Shown here: in pieces, positions 45,855 through 54,459 of the stretch
How positions within the stretch are numbered: the first letter of the stretch is position 1
How the letters are laid out: every line of letters begins with the position of its first letter
DNA from: Pontibacter lucknowensis
GTDB lineage: Bacteria > Bacteroidota > Bacteroidia > Cytophagales > Hymenobacteraceae
Assembly (NCBI RefSeq): GCF_900156415.1
Contig: NZ_FTNM01000006.1
Span: forward strand, 310,001 to 374,000
Reading direction: 5' to 3'
DNA length: 64,000 nucleotides
Program-made: the position numbers and the translations under genes
The notes under the pieces: generated by a model
Database searches by the model: none
What the model saw: the letters and a program-made list of their open reading frames with translations, nothing else
Told to the model about the DNA's origin: nothing

Positions 45855-46301
45855 CTAGGGTTTCGGCAGTTCTACTATTTCAAACCAGTACTTGCTCAGG
45901 GTTTTCATTACGTCTACCAGGGCTGTGAAAGTAACTGGTTTGGTAATGAAGGAGCTCACGCCCAGATCGTAGGTGCGCAGGATGTCCTCTTCCGCTTTGG
46001 ATGTAGTCAGCACCACCACCGGCAGCACGCGCAGGTGATCGTCAGCTTTGATCTCTTTCAGCGCCTCACGACCGTCTTTTTTGGGCATGTTGAGGTCAAG
46101 CAGGATCAGGCCGGGTGTCTGGTACTTGCCTTTGTCAGCGAAATTTCCGCGGTTGTGCAGGTAGTCCATCAGTTCCTCGCCGTTCTCCACAAACTGAATC
46201 GCATTACTCAGCCGGTTCTCGTCAAGCGCTTCTTTTATGAGCATGCGGTCCTCGGCATCGTCGTCAGCTATCAGTATCACGATTGGTCTATTCGATTTCA
46301 T
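45855..46301 (-). CDS. Single-domain response regulator (Rcp1-like)
   Basis: 148 residues, receiver only: ILIADDDAEDRMLIKEAL, phospho-acceptor Asp in LILLDLNMPKKDGREAL, VVLTTSKAEEDI and SFITKPVTFTAL. The sequence between beta-3 and the N-terminal pocket (NAIQFVENGEELMDYLHNRGNF) is characteristic of the Rcp1 group that pairs with phytochrome-like and PAS histidine kinases. The gene lies six bases downstream of the PAS kinase, which is its likely partner. No output domain, so it relays phosphate to another protein. Confidence 0.93.
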   Translation of the reverse strand: MKSNRPIVILIADDDAEDRMLIKEALDENRLSNAIQFVENGEELMDYLHNRGNFADKGKYQTPGLILLDLNMPKKDGREALKEIKADDHLRVLPVVVLTTSKAEEDILRTYDLGVSSFITKPVTFTALVDVMKTLSKYWFEIVELPKP

Positions 46302-46307
46302 AGGCGT

Positions 46308-47852
46308 TTATTCCTTCAGGTGAGTTTTTGCTAAGGTAACAATAAAATGCGTTCCTTCCCCCGGTTTGCTCCTGGCTGTGATATCACCTCCGTGGCGGAT
46401 CGCAATCTTGCGGCAAATGGCCAGTCCAATGCCGGAGCCTTCGTATTTCTGCCCTTCCAGTCGCTGGAAGATGTTGAAGATCCGGTCCAGGTACTTTTCT
46501 TCAAAGCCGATGCCGTTGTCCTCGATGTGCAGCTCCACCAGCTCGTCGCCTGGCGTGGAGGTCATGTGGGCTTTCAGCTGCAGCTCCTTCGCGTATACCT
46601 TCACTACCGGGTCTACCTCCTCTTTGCGGAACTTGATGGCATTGCTGATCAGGTTCTGCAGCAGTTGGCGCATCTGCGTCGGCTCGGCCTGGATAGTGGG
46701 TAGTGGCCCTATCTCTACTTTGGCATGGTTGCGCTCTATGGCAATTTCTAAATCTGAAACGACCTCCCTTGCAATTTGATTCAGGTCTGTTTTAGAGAAA
46801 GGCTTCGCCTGGGACGTCACCCTGGAGAACGTGAGCAGGTCGTTGATCAGGTTCTGCATGCGGTTGGCGGCGTTGAGCATCCGGTCCACATAGTCCTTGC
46901 CCTGCTCGCTCAGGTTCTCGTACTCCTTCATCTTGAGTCGGTCACCGAAAGCCTGTATCTTGCGCAGCGGCTCCTGCAAGTCGTGTGACGAAACGTAGGC
47001 AAAGTCCTGCAATTCCCGGTTACTTCGCTCCAGTTCGGCAGCGTAGCGGCGCAGGCGCTCTTCTGTTACTTTTTGTCTTGTGATGTCGTGGATGAAGCCA
47101 GTGTATACCTTACGGTCTGAGAGCTGCACTTCACTGATGCTCAGGTATAGCGGGAAAATGGTACCGTCTTTTTTCAGGCCGGATACCTCACGTCCTATTC
47201 CGATAATGCGTTTCTCACCCGTCTCGTGGTAGTGATGCATGTAGTTGTCATGCAGGCTCTTGTCCGGCTCCGGCATCAGCATATTGATCTTCCGGCCCAG
47301 TACTTCTGAAGCGTCGTAACCAAATAGCCTGCATGCCGAGGGATTAACCATTTCGATGACGCCACGCGTGTCGATGGTGATGATGCCGTCTACTGCCGTC
47401 TGGATGATGGAGTTGATGCGGCTCTCACTTTCACGCAGGGCAGCCTCCGTTTTTTTGAGTTCTGAAATGTCGTGGATCACACCTGTGAAGATCTGCTTGT
47501 CGTGCAGGTTCACTTCGCTGATGCTGAGCAGAAACGGGAAGACCTTACCGTTCTTCCTCTTACCCAGTACCTCGCGCCCTTTTCCAATGATCTGCCCTAC
47601 CCCTGTGCGGTGATAGTTTTCAAGATAGGTATCGTGCAGGCTATGATCGGGTTCCGGCATGAGTACGCTTACGTTCTGTCCGATGATTTCTTCAGGATGG
47701 TAGCCAAAAATGTGGGCTGCCGCCGGATTTACGGTTTCGATGACACCTCTCCGGTCAATGGTAATGATGCCGTCAATAGCCGTTTCGATGATGGCTTTTA
47801 AGCGTGACTCGCTGTCTATTTGGTGGTTATCGGAATGGTCTTGTTCTTTCAC
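46308..47852 (-). CDS. PAS-PAS sensor histidine kinase
   Basis: 514 residues, soluble. Two PAS domains with near-repeated wording (about 15-130 and 140-255; IIETAIDGIITIDRRGVIE / IIQTAVDGIITIDTRGVIE; GREVLGKRKNGKVFPF / GREVSGLKKDGTIFPL), which look like a recent internal duplication. Then a coiled coil, HisKA with FAYVSSHDLQEPLRKIQAFG (phospho-histidine) and HATPase with NLISNAIKF, IEDNGIGFEEKY and GSGIGLAICRKIA. The PAS wording resembles FixL-type heme PAS domains (RxVIxxxNPAAxxxFGY; RTGVGxIIGxGREVxGxRxxG), so gas sensing is possible. The Rcp1-like regulator follows six bases downstream. Confidence 0.92.
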   Translation of the reverse strand: MKEQDHSDNHQIDSESRLKAIIETAIDGIITIDRRGVIETVNPAAAHIFGYHPEEIIGQNVSVLMPEPDHSLHDTYLENYHRTGVGQIIGKGREVLGKRKNGKVFPFLLSISEVNLHDKQIFTGVIHDISELKKTEAALRESESRINSIIQTAVDGIITIDTRGVIEMVNPSACRLFGYDASEVLGRKINMLMPEPDKSLHDNYMHHYHETGEKRIIGIGREVSGLKKDGTIFPLYLSISEVQLSDRKVYTGFIHDITRQKVTEERLRRYAAELERSNRELQDFAYVSSHDLQEPLRKIQAFGDRLKMKEYENLSEQGKDYVDRMLNAANRMQNLINDLLTFSRVTSQAKPFSKTDLNQIAREVVSDLEIAIERNHAKVEIGPLPTIQAEPTQMRQLLQNLISNAIKFRKEEVDPVVKVYAKELQLKAHMTSTPGDELVELHIEDNGIGFEEKYLDRIFNIFQRLEGQKYEGSGIGLAICRKIAIRHGGDITARSKPGEGTHFIVTLAKTHLKE

Positions 47853-47946
47853 GCGTATTTCTTTTGCTAAATATACGCACTACGGCCTTAATGTCAAAGG
47901 AAGCGCAGAGTCCCATATTATACCATAGCTTCATTTGGTTCTGGTC

Positions 47947-49503
47947 TTATACAGCGCATAATTCTGATAAGTTTTCCTTTACGAAATGCCCACCCACATT
48001 TTCACGCCTAAGCAAGGCAGCATCTGTGATCAGCCCGGCCACTGTGATCAGGTTTTGGAGCTCCAGCACCTCCTGCTGTATACCTGTCAGTTCCCGTATA
48101 CCTTTCGCCTTCCGCTGTAGCGCCTCAATTTCGGATTGGCAGCGCAGCAGGCCTTTGACTGAACGGACAATGCCGGCCTGTTCCCAAAGTAACTTTTGTA
48201 ATTTAGCACGGCTGCGTGCTACCTCAGCCCGCATACCCAACCACAAGGCACCGACATACTCTTTTTCTTCAGTACTATCAGGTATAGCCCCTTCCTGATT
48301 TGCGACGATGTCCGTTACATGCTCTGCTGCACTCCGGGCAAACACCACCCCCTCCAGCAGCGAGTTGCTGGCCAGTCGGTTTGCCCCATGCACGCCTGTG
48401 CAGGCCACCTCTCCTATCGCATACAGGCGGTCAATGGAAGTTCGTCCGCGCAGGTCTGCTTTCACGCCGCCGCACTGGTAATGCGCTGCCGGCACGATGG
48501 GTATCAGGTGCTTTTCTACATCAATGCCAATAGTGGCACACTTATGATAAATAGAAGGAAAACCCTGTCGCACCTTTCCGGCCGGAAGATGGCGCACATC
48601 CAGGTATAGACAAGGACTGTTGTGGCGCTGCATTTCGGTGAGCACTGCGCGGGCCACGATATCGCGGGGAGCCAGCGAAGCCATGGAGTGATAAAGGTGC
48701 ATAAAGTGGCTGCCGTCGGGCAGGACCAGCTCCGCCCCCGCTCCCCGCAGCGCCTCACTGATCAGGAATACCTCCCCGTTTGGTTGGTAAAGCGCTGTCG
48801 GGTGAAACTGGAAGAACTCCATGTTCCGGATCTCGGCTCCTGCTCGGGCCGCCATGGCCAGTCCGTCGCCGGTGGCTATACCTGGGTTGGTGGTGTACTG
48901 GTATACCTGTCCCGCCCCGCCGGTAGCCAGCACCACCGCTTGCGCTTGTATAGACCGAACCTCGTTGGTGTGCAGATCCAGCACCTGTACGCCATAGCAA
49001 AACGTACCTGTGTCGCTGGTATCCGTGAGTAGTTCTATACCCATCTGATGTTCCTGCACCGAAATGTTCGGATGTCGCCGCACCGCCTCCTCCAAGGCCT
49101 GCTGTATGCTGCGTCCCGTGTGGTCTTTTACATGCACAATACGGTGATGGCTGTGGCCGCCTTCCAGCCCAAGGGCCATATCGCCAGATCCGTCCTTGTC
49201 GAAGCCCACGGCCATACCTTGCAGCCAGCGGATAGCGGCAGGCGCCTCCTGCACCATAAAGCGCACAGCCATTTCCCGGCACAGTCCTGCGCCCGCCTCG
49301 AGCGTGTCCTGCACGTGCTGTTCAAAGGTGTCGTTAGGGTCGAGCACGGCGGCTACACCGCCCTGTGCGTAGGCCGTATTGGTTTCGGAAAGGGTAGCTT
49401 TGCAAAGCACCAGTACGCGGGAATGGGCAGCGGACTGCAGGGCAAACGTAAGCCCTGCAATGCCACTGCCCAACACCACGAAATCAAAATCTGGCACTTT
49501 CAT
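47947..49503 (-). CDS. nadB: L-aspartate oxidase
   Basis: 518 residues. FAD enzyme that oxidises L-aspartate to iminoaspartate for NAD synthesis. N-terminal FAD site FVVLGSGIAGLTFALQSA, substrate-loop block TNTAYAQGGVAAVLDPNDTFEQHVQDTLEAGAG, EGGHSHHRIVHVKDHTG, VVLATGGAGQVYQYTTNPGIATGDGLAMA, RDIVARAV and the capping YQCGGVKADLRGRTSIDRLYAIGEVACTGVHGANRLASNSLLEG. All are typical of NadB. The C-terminal helical domain is complete. The adjacent nadA completes the bacterial de novo pathway to quinolinate. Confidence 0.97.
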   Translation of the reverse strand: MKVPDFDFVVLGSGIAGLTFALQSAAHSRVLVLCKATLSETNTAYAQGGVAAVLDPNDTFEQHVQDTLEAGAGLCREMAVRFMVQEAPAAIRWLQGMAVGFDKDGSGDMALGLEGGHSHHRIVHVKDHTGRSIQQALEEAVRRHPNISVQEHQMGIELLTDTSDTGTFCYGVQVLDLHTNEVRSIQAQAVVLATGGAGQVYQYTTNPGIATGDGLAMAARAGAEIRNMEFFQFHPTALYQPNGEVFLISEALRGAGAELVLPDGSHFMHLYHSMASLAPRDIVARAVLTEMQRHNSPCLYLDVRHLPAGKVRQGFPSIYHKCATIGIDVEKHLIPIVPAAHYQCGGVKADLRGRTSIDRLYAIGEVACTGVHGANRLASNSLLEGVVFARSAAEHVTDIVANQEGAIPDSTEEKEYVGALWLGMRAEVARSRAKLQKLLWEQAGIVRSVKGLLRCQSEIEALQRKAKGIRELTGIQQEVLELQNLITVAGLITDAALLRRENVGGHFVKENLSELCAV

Positions 49504-49611
49504 TTTTAATGAACTGGACTAGGGTTGTGTTGGCAAAGGACCATAGGATTTCTCACCATAACTGATTGTTGCCTCACCTATCGACCTCACTTAATTTCAA
49601 AACTTCAAATT

Positions 49612-50655
49612 CTAAGAAAAGGCCAGCATGCGCTCGATCGGCAGCAAGGCTCTTTGACGAATATCCTCCGCCAGATCTACGGTATACATCCGCTCCGCTT
49701 CCGTGCCGATGGCCCGCAATGCCTGCAGCGTACGCTGTATCGTAATCTGCTTCATGTGCGGACACTTGATGCATGGCACTATAAATTCTTTCTCCGGATA
49801 CATGCCGCGCAGGGTCGCCCCTAAGTCACACTCCGAACCCAAGATGAACTGCCGTGACTGGCTCTCACCTACAAAACGCAGGATATCCGATGTGCTGCCC
49901 ACCACGCCGCCGGCTCCTGTCAGGGCATCGGCTACGGTGTCGTCCGGCACTTCCCAATGCACGAGTACCTGGGCCTCGGGATACATCATTTTGAGTCCGT
50001 TAATACGCTGTGGTGTGAACTGTTCGTGCACCTCGCATTTACCTTCCCAAAGGATCAGTTCTTTGCCTGTCTCCGCTTTGATGCGGGTCTGCAGATTGCG
50101 GCCCATAAACAAGTCCGGCAGGAAAATCAGCCGGTCGGAGTCGAAGGAACGGGCAATGTCCAGGGCATTGCGAGAGGTGCAGCAGATGTCGGCTTCGGCT
50201 TTGGTCTCCGCGTAGGTGTTGATATAGGCCACCACCGGCACACCCGGGTACTGCGCCTTGAGTTTGCGCACATCGGCACCTGTGATGCTCTCAGCCAGCG
50301 AACAACCGGCCTCAAAACTCGGCAGCAATACCTGCTTGGCCGGGTTGAGTATTTTGGCGGTTTCGGCCATGAACTTCACACCGCAGAAAATGATGTTATC
50401 AGCTTCCACACTTTTGGCGGCCACACTCAGTCCGAGCGAGTCACCCACAAAATCGGCTATACCGCCATCAGCGTGCTGCACCTGCAGTTCGGGCGACATG
50501 TAGAAGTGGGACAAGATCACCGCGTTCTTCTCACGCTTCAGTTCCCGGATCTCTTCCACCGCCTCCTGCAGGGCGGCAATCTCTTCGGTTTGGGCAAAAG
50601 GGTGCATGGCTCTGAATTTTTCAGAGAAGGCACCCTGTGTCAGGGTCGCTGTCAT
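49612..50655 (-). CDS. nadA: Quinolinate synthase
   Basis: 347 residues. Condenses iminoaspartate (from NadB) with dihydroxyacetone phosphate using a [4Fe-4S] cluster. Three cluster cysteines fit the Bacillus-like spacing: Cys91 (FCGVKFMAETA), Cys207 (WEGKCEVHEQF) and Cys298 (VPCIKCPHMK; Cys295 is an alternative). Other family blocks: AVILSHFYMSPELQVQHADGG, VVAYINTYAETKAEADICCTSRNA and VGSTSDIL. It sits 46 bases after the Rrf2 regulator and 108 bases before nadB. NadA clusters are sensitive to oxygen and nitric oxide, which may explain its place next to Fe-S repair genes. Confidence 0.97.
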   Translation of the reverse strand: MTATLTQGAFSEKFRAMHPFAQTEEIAALQEAVEEIRELKREKNAVILSHFYMSPELQVQHADGGIADFVGDSLGLSVAAKSVEADNIIFCGVKFMAETAKILNPAKQVLLPSFEAGCSLAESITGADVRKLKAQYPGVPVVAYINTYAETKAEADICCTSRNALDIARSFDSDRLIFLPDLFMGRNLQTRIKAETGKELILWEGKCEVHEQFTPQRINGLKMMYPEAQVLVHWEVPDDTVADALTGAGGVVGSTSDILRFVGESQSRQFILGSECDLGATLRGMYPEKEFIVPCIKCPHMKQITIQRTLQALRAIGTEAERMYTVDLAEDIRQRALLPIERMLAFS

Positions 50656-50701
50656 GTTATGTGTTAGAATTGTTTGAGCTGTGCCTCAGGTCAGCTTGAG
50701 C

Positions 50702-51157
50702 TTAGCCGTTCAGCACTGGTTCAGGTTGGTTTTTGATGAAATATTTTCCGGTTTTCACGTCGTCTACCAGGCTCTGTATAGTCTTGTCGCGGAACACCTG
50801 TAAGAGGTGATCGCGGTATACTTTGATCTCATCGTGGAGCGGACAAGGGTGCTTGTCAGAGCATTGCTTCATGCCCATACCGCATTTTTTGAAAGCTTCG
50901 AGCCCATCGATCAGGCGCACTACTTCCAGAATGCTGATTTCATTGGCGGGACGGTGCAGGAAAAAACCACCATGGGGACCTTTGATAGACGCGATCACGC
51001 CTTTGCGCACCATGTCCTGCAGGATCTTGCCCATAAAATGGGCCGGCAGTTCCAGTTCGTTCGCTATTTCCTTTATGCCTACCCGCTTGCCTTCATCGTC
51101 GGCCATCGCGATGTATACAATGGACCGCAGGGCATATTCTGTTGTTTTTGAAAGCAT
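50702..51157 (-). CDS. Rrf2-family transcriptional regulator with three-cysteine Fe-S site
   Basis: 151 residues. Winged helix N-terminus (MLSKTTEYALRSIVYIAM; IKEIANELELPAHFMGKILQDMVRKGVIASIKGPHGGFFLHRP) typical of IscR/NsrR regulators. Three cysteines in the loop (Cys92, Cys99, Cys105; C-x6-C-x5-C in KKCGMGMKQCSDKHPCPLH) would hold an iron-sulfur cluster that senses NO, oxygen or cluster status. The gene lies 39 bases downstream of the MIP18 gene and 46 upstream of nadA. With RIC, hemerythrin and oxidase-like genes above it, an NsrR-like NO-sensing role is likely but not proven; IscR-like control is the alternative. Confidence 0.92.
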   Translation of the reverse strand: MLSKTTEYALRSIVYIAMADDEGKRVGIKEIANELELPAHFMGKILQDMVRKGVIASIKGPHGGFFLHRPANEISILEVVRLIDGLEAFKKCGMGMKQCSDKHPCPLHDEIKVYRDHLLQVFRDKTIQSLVDDVKTGKYFIKNQPEPVLNG

Positions 51158-51196
51158 AACCTTGTCTTTATATCCTGTGCTCGGATCGCAAATTTA

Positions 51197-51523
51197 TCAG
51201 GTATTTCCCAGTAATCGCATTCCTTCCTCACTTATCATCTCGGGTGTCCATGGTGGGAGCCATACCAACTCCACCTTTATCTCCAGATTTGGAAAACGCT
51301 TGTGCAGCATTTGCTCTGCCGCTGTGGTAATGGTGCCACTCATGGGGCAACCCGGCGTTGTCAGTGTCAACTCCACCCGCAGTGCCTCCTTGTCTTCGTC
51401 GACCACTACTTTATATACCAGTCCGAGGTCGACAATGTTTATACCTATTTCAGGGTCGATGATATACTTGAGCGCCTCATACGCTTCGTTGACGAGCTCC
51501 TGTTCCTGCGTTTTCATATCCAA
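51197..51523 (-). CDS. MIP18/DUF59-family metal-sulfur cluster assembly factor
   Basis: 108 residues. EQELVNEAYEALKYIIDPEIGINIVDLGLVYKV is the DUF59 start, with the conserved DPEIGxNIVDLGLVY, and TLTTPGCPMSGTI holds the reactive cysteine. SufT/PaaD-like proteins deliver or mature Fe-S clusters. The gene overlaps the end of the oxidase-like gene by 47 bases, so the two are translationally linked. Its product may assemble the cluster of Rrf2 or NadA, encoded next. Confidence 0.93.
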   Translation of the reverse strand: MDMKTQEQELVNEAYEALKYIIDPEIGINIVDLGLVYKVVVDEDKEALRVELTLTTPGCPMSGTITTAAEQMLHKRFPNLEIKVELVWLPPWTPEMISEEGMRLLGNT

Positions 51524-52805
51524 ATGGTTTTAAATCTTTCACCTTGTGCAGCAGCACCTTAAATACATTGCCCGCATACAGCACCGCTGCTATGCTCAGC
51601 AGTATCGCCCCAAGCAGGATCACTGTTTGCTCTGCCAGCAGCACCCCTCCCAGCAAACCCACCAGACCCACGATGTAGGCGATGTTCTGCCAGCGCAGCA
51701 GCGTCACGCTATACAGGTCCTTGGGCATGGGCGTTTTGAAGCGGCCGACATAGTCTTCGTAGCTGTGCATCCAGACGATGAATGGCAGCGTCTTGAAGGT
51801 CTGCCCCAGAATCAGCGCCGATACAAAGCCGAAGAAGATGGACAGCCCATACACCAGGTATAACGAAGACAACAGGTGCTGTGGTAAGCCAAGCTGCAAT
51901 GTCACCACAAAGACCAGCACAATAGGCAGCACCAGCAAAGCCAGCGCCACGAAGGTCTGTTTCATGCCCAGATCCAGGTCAGGCCGTTTGGCAAGACATT
52001 TGGCCTGGTACAGAAAGTAGAGGAAGCAACCTATACCGGACACTACCATAGCCGCATAAAGCGCATAGTAGCCTTTGTGTACAAACAAGTGGTCTGCCGC
52101 GAAGAGGACCAATCCACCGTTGATCAGGTAATAGCTCCAGTTCAGGCTTCGGGTATCTTCAGGGTGTGCCAGCAGGAACATCGGAATCAGTTTGGAACCT
52201 ACGCCCACGATCAGGAGCAGGAACCAACCCGCCATACCTAAGTGCGCATGCAGTTTCAAATAATGCACATGGTCCTGCGGCAGAAAAGGATACTGAAAGT
52301 TGAAGACCATCAATACGCCTACCAGCCCCGTAGCCACCAGCCATACAACTGAAGTAACCATAAAATCTGCTTCTACCCCCCACTTCTTCACTTGCCGGGC
52401 AGTTTGCACCACGTTATAGGCAAAAAGTAAAAATGAGACAAAAAGCAGGCAGGCCGCAAGGTGCATGATGGTACCCACCCAGAAATTCCAGAAGGCGATG
52501 GAGAGCAGGATTGTACCTGTTGACAGCATCGCAAATGCTACCATACCTAATTTATCGCTGTAGAGTCTCACTTCCAGCACCACCGGCAGCAGTTGGTAAA
52601 CCGAACCGAAGATGATCATCGTAGCCCAGCCCAATGCCGCCACGTGTGTCATCGTGAGCAGCTTGGGATGAAAGTAGTGTCCGCCGAAGGAATCGGTGGA
52701 GAATACCAGCAGCAGACAAAGCACCACAAAGGTCACCGCCGCGAAGGCGTAGTGCGGCAGCACAAGCCATTTAGATGGTGAATTGGAAGTAGTTGCGGCG
52801 CTCAT
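51477..52805 (-). CDS. Heme-copper oxidase subunit I-like membrane protein
   Basis: 442 residues with about twelve membrane segments. Histidines in membrane positions (LLTMTHVAALGWATMIIFGSVYQLLPVVLEV; HVHYLKLHAHLGMAGWFLLLIVGVGSKLIPMFLLAHP) fit heme-copper oxidase/NnrS-like proteins rather than a canonical oxidase: the full six-histidine set of subunit I is not evident. In this phylum similar proteins are called cytochrome c oxidase subunit I or cbb3-like and lie with NO-response genes. It probably handles heme, copper or NO in the inner membrane. Its 3' end overlaps the MIP18 gene by 47 bases. Confidence 0.75.
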   Translation of the reverse strand: MSAATTSNSPSKWLVLPHYAFAAVTFVVLCLLLVFSTDSFGGHYFHPKLLTMTHVAALGWATMIIFGSVYQLLPVVLEVRLYSDKLGMVAFAMLSTGTILLSIAFWNFWVGTIMHLAACLLFVSFLLFAYNVVQTARQVKKWGVEADFMVTSVVWLVATGLVGVLMVFNFQYPFLPQDHVHYLKLHAHLGMAGWFLLLIVGVGSKLIPMFLLAHPEDTRSLNWSYYLINGGLVLFAADHLFVHKGYYALYAAMVVSGIGCFLYFLYQAKCLAKRPDLDLGMKQTFVALALLVLPIVLVFVVTLQLGLPQHLLSSLYLVYGLSIFFGFVSALILGQTFKTLPFIVWMHSYEDYVGRFKTPMPKDLYSVTLLRWQNIAYIVGLVGLLGGVLLAEQTVILLGAILLSIAAVLYAGNVFKVLLHKVKDLKPFGYENAGTGARQRSV

Positions 52806-52870
52806 GATGGTAATTATTTATTGTTAATTGCTGGTTATTAATGGTTTGGTATCACATGCTATAAGCCGTA

Positions 52871-52956
52871 TATGTCATCTCGAAAGAATTGAGAGATCTG
52901 GATCATTAATTTCTGTTCACAATTTCCAGATTTCTCCCGATGGTCGAAATGACATA
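52871..52956. repeat. REP-like palindromic intergenic element
   Basis: Arms TATGTCATCTCGA (52871-52883) and TCGAAATGACATA (52944-52956) pair with one G-T exchange; inner halves GAGAGATCTGG and CCAGATTTCTCC extend the stem. The GTCATTTCGA...CCAGATTTCTCCC pattern is one I recall as a common dispersed element in Bacteroidota genomes. Confidence 0.65.
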
Positions 52957-53008
52957 AGTCATCTAAAAAGACAGCATTGGTCCGGCATTTAGCCTATCCA
53001 TACTCTTG

Positions 53009-53130
53009 CCCTCGCTCGCCTCTGGCGAGTGTGAGCTATTTGGCGGACTCTGGCCGCTTGGAGTTATACCTGTCAGTACAAGTGGCGGGACGCCACTGGA
53101 TAGCTCACATTCGAGGGACGCGAGCGAGGG
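53009..53130. repeat. Imperfect inverted repeat with internal hairpin
   Basis: Arms of 31 bases at 53009-53039 and 53100-53130 match at 26 positions (ends CCCTCGCTCGC and GTGAGCTAT). Between them lies a perfect small hairpin AGTGGCG-GGA-CGCCACT (53081-53097). It directly follows the stop codon of the DUF2249 gene, so it could also work as a transcript-stabilising structure. Resembles a small non-coding mobile element. Confidence 0.7.
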
Positions 53131-53132
53131 CT

Positions 53133-53951
53133 TTATCTATATATCAACAGGTATACCTCATTTGGCCCTACTTCTTTTATACTCACTTTAAATCCCCTCT
53201 CCGCCAGTTGCGGCAACAGGAACTGCGGTACCTTACGGTGATGCACGTACAGCGCCCCGTCTTTTGGAAGTGTTTCCAATGCGCTAAGTATAGACACCAT
53301 CGGTTGAGGCATTTCCATTTGTCGCACATCGATGTGCTGCAGTGTGTCGCTATACCTGGCCAAAACCTCATCGAAATTCTCTTCGGTCCTGGAATTAGCG
53401 ACCTCCAATTTCTCTCCTACACCCTCTCGCTTAAAATAGGTCTTCACCAAATTCGGTCCCAGCGTTTCGGTATAGTACTCGAAGCCTTTGGGGCGCACGA
53501 TCGCGATGAGCGGAATCGGTTCGAAGGTGTTCACAATGCAAAGCACCTGCTCGTGACTCAGCTTGTTCACCACATCCATGATCTGCAGGAAGGGGTCGTC
53601 GCCCTTGGCAATGGTCTCGCGCACGTCCAGCACGATGGTGTCTGTTGCCTTTAGATTCTCCATAAAGGCAGGTCTTTCCAAAACATCGGTTTCCATGGGT
53701 ATTGCCCTTTTGTTGTGAGTTGGTGTTGACGCGACACTGAAGCCCAGCGGCTGCAGCTTTTCATAAAAATCCTCCACCCTACACTTTCCTATGCGGGCAG
53801 CGTCGGCGATGGTGACCCGTGATGCCAGCACTTTGCGTAGCACGGGGTTACGCAGCTTTTCAAAGTGCTTGTTGATCGACACGATAGCCTCTATCGCCGC
53901 AGGGTTCTCCCGCAGAATAGTCGAGATGCGGGTGGTGGCAGAAAGCTCCAT
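53133..53951 (-). CDS. DUF1858-DUF2249-DUF2249 protein
   Basis: 272 residues. Residues about 3-65 are DUF1858-like (TRISTILRENPAAIEAIVSINKHFEKLRNPVLRKVLASRVTIADAA). Residues about 105-172 (IVLDVRETIAKGDDPFLQIMDVVNKLSHEQVLCIVNTFEPIPLIAIVRPKGFEYY) and about 205-272 (QHIDVRQMEMPQPMVSILSALETLPKDGALYVHHRKVPQFLLPQL) are two DUF2249 units. DUF2249 proteins accompany hemerythrin and RIC in denitrification or NO response. The start of the hemerythrin gene lies two bases away on the same strand, and the RIC protein upstream has its own DUF2249, so a shared functional module is likely. Confidence 0.85.
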   Translation of the reverse strand: MELSATTRISTILRENPAAIEAIVSINKHFEKLRNPVLRKVLASRVTIADAARIGKCRVEDFYEKLQPLGFSVASTPTHNKRAIPMETDVLERPAFMENLKATDTIVLDVRETIAKGDDPFLQIMDVVNKLSHEQVLCIVNTFEPIPLIAIVRPKGFEYYTETLGPNLVKTYFKREGVGEKLEVANSRTEENFDEVLARYSDTLQHIDVRQMEMPQPMVSILSALETLPKDGALYVHHRKVPQFLLPQLAERGFKVSIKEVGPNEVYLLIYR

Positions 53952-53953
53952 GG

Positions 53954-54454
53954 CTAGGCTACCTTTTTGTGCTCCCAGAAAGCGGGCGTGAACTCGTCTT
54001 TCGGCTCCTGCAGGTCATGCTCCAGCAGCCTGCCCACATCGGCCAGTTCTTCAGGGTCAGCCATGGTCTGCAGGTAGGGGAACAGCTCGCGTTCCTCCCA
54101 ACGGATGTGGTCGGTCAGGTCCTGTTGCAGAGTGGCCACCAGCGAGGTGTTCACGGTTTTTTGTTTGTTGATCAGGCCGATGATGGCTTCGATCAACTGG
54201 TGCTCTTCGTGCAGCCGAAGCGAATTTACATCGTCTTCTGGCAGCAATCTTTTGAGGATGATCTCCTCTTCGCGGCAATGCGCTTTGAGCACATTTTTCC
54301 AGAAGTACTGGATGTACTGGCGCATGACTTCCAGCGAAGTGCCGTTGGCTAAGCCTTGCTTAAGCTTCCAGCAGAACAACAGTCCGAAGTGGTGCTCCCG
54401 TGAGAGCGGCACCAGGCTCTTGTCGCGTTTCAGTGGTTTGGTTGCAGTTGTCAT
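53954..54454 (-). CDS. Hemerythrin-domain protein
   Basis: 166 residues, a four-helix bundle with hemerythrin metal-ligand pattern: REHHFGLLFCWKL, VLKAHCREEEIILKRLL, LHEEHQLIEAI, DHIRWEERELFPYLQ. These give the His and Glu residues for a di-iron site that binds oxygen or NO or repairs Fe-S clusters. It shares the di-iron chemistry of RIC, encoded upstream on the same strand, and two bases separate it from the DUF2249 gene downstream. Cytoplasmic. Confidence 0.88.
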   Translation of the reverse strand: MTTATKPLKRDKSLVPLSREHHFGLLFCWKLKQGLANGTSLEVMRQYIQYFWKNVLKAHCREEEIILKRLLPEDDVNSLRLHEEHQLIEAIIGLINKQKTVNTSLVATLQQDLTDHIRWEERELFPYLQTMADPEELADVGRLLEHDLQEPKDEFTPAFWEHKKVA

Positions 54455-54459
54455 AGTGG

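Noticed and set aside
53006..53191. Short plus-strand frames in the inverted-repeat region after the oxidase-like gene
   Set aside because: They arise from the palindromic element and have no coding features.
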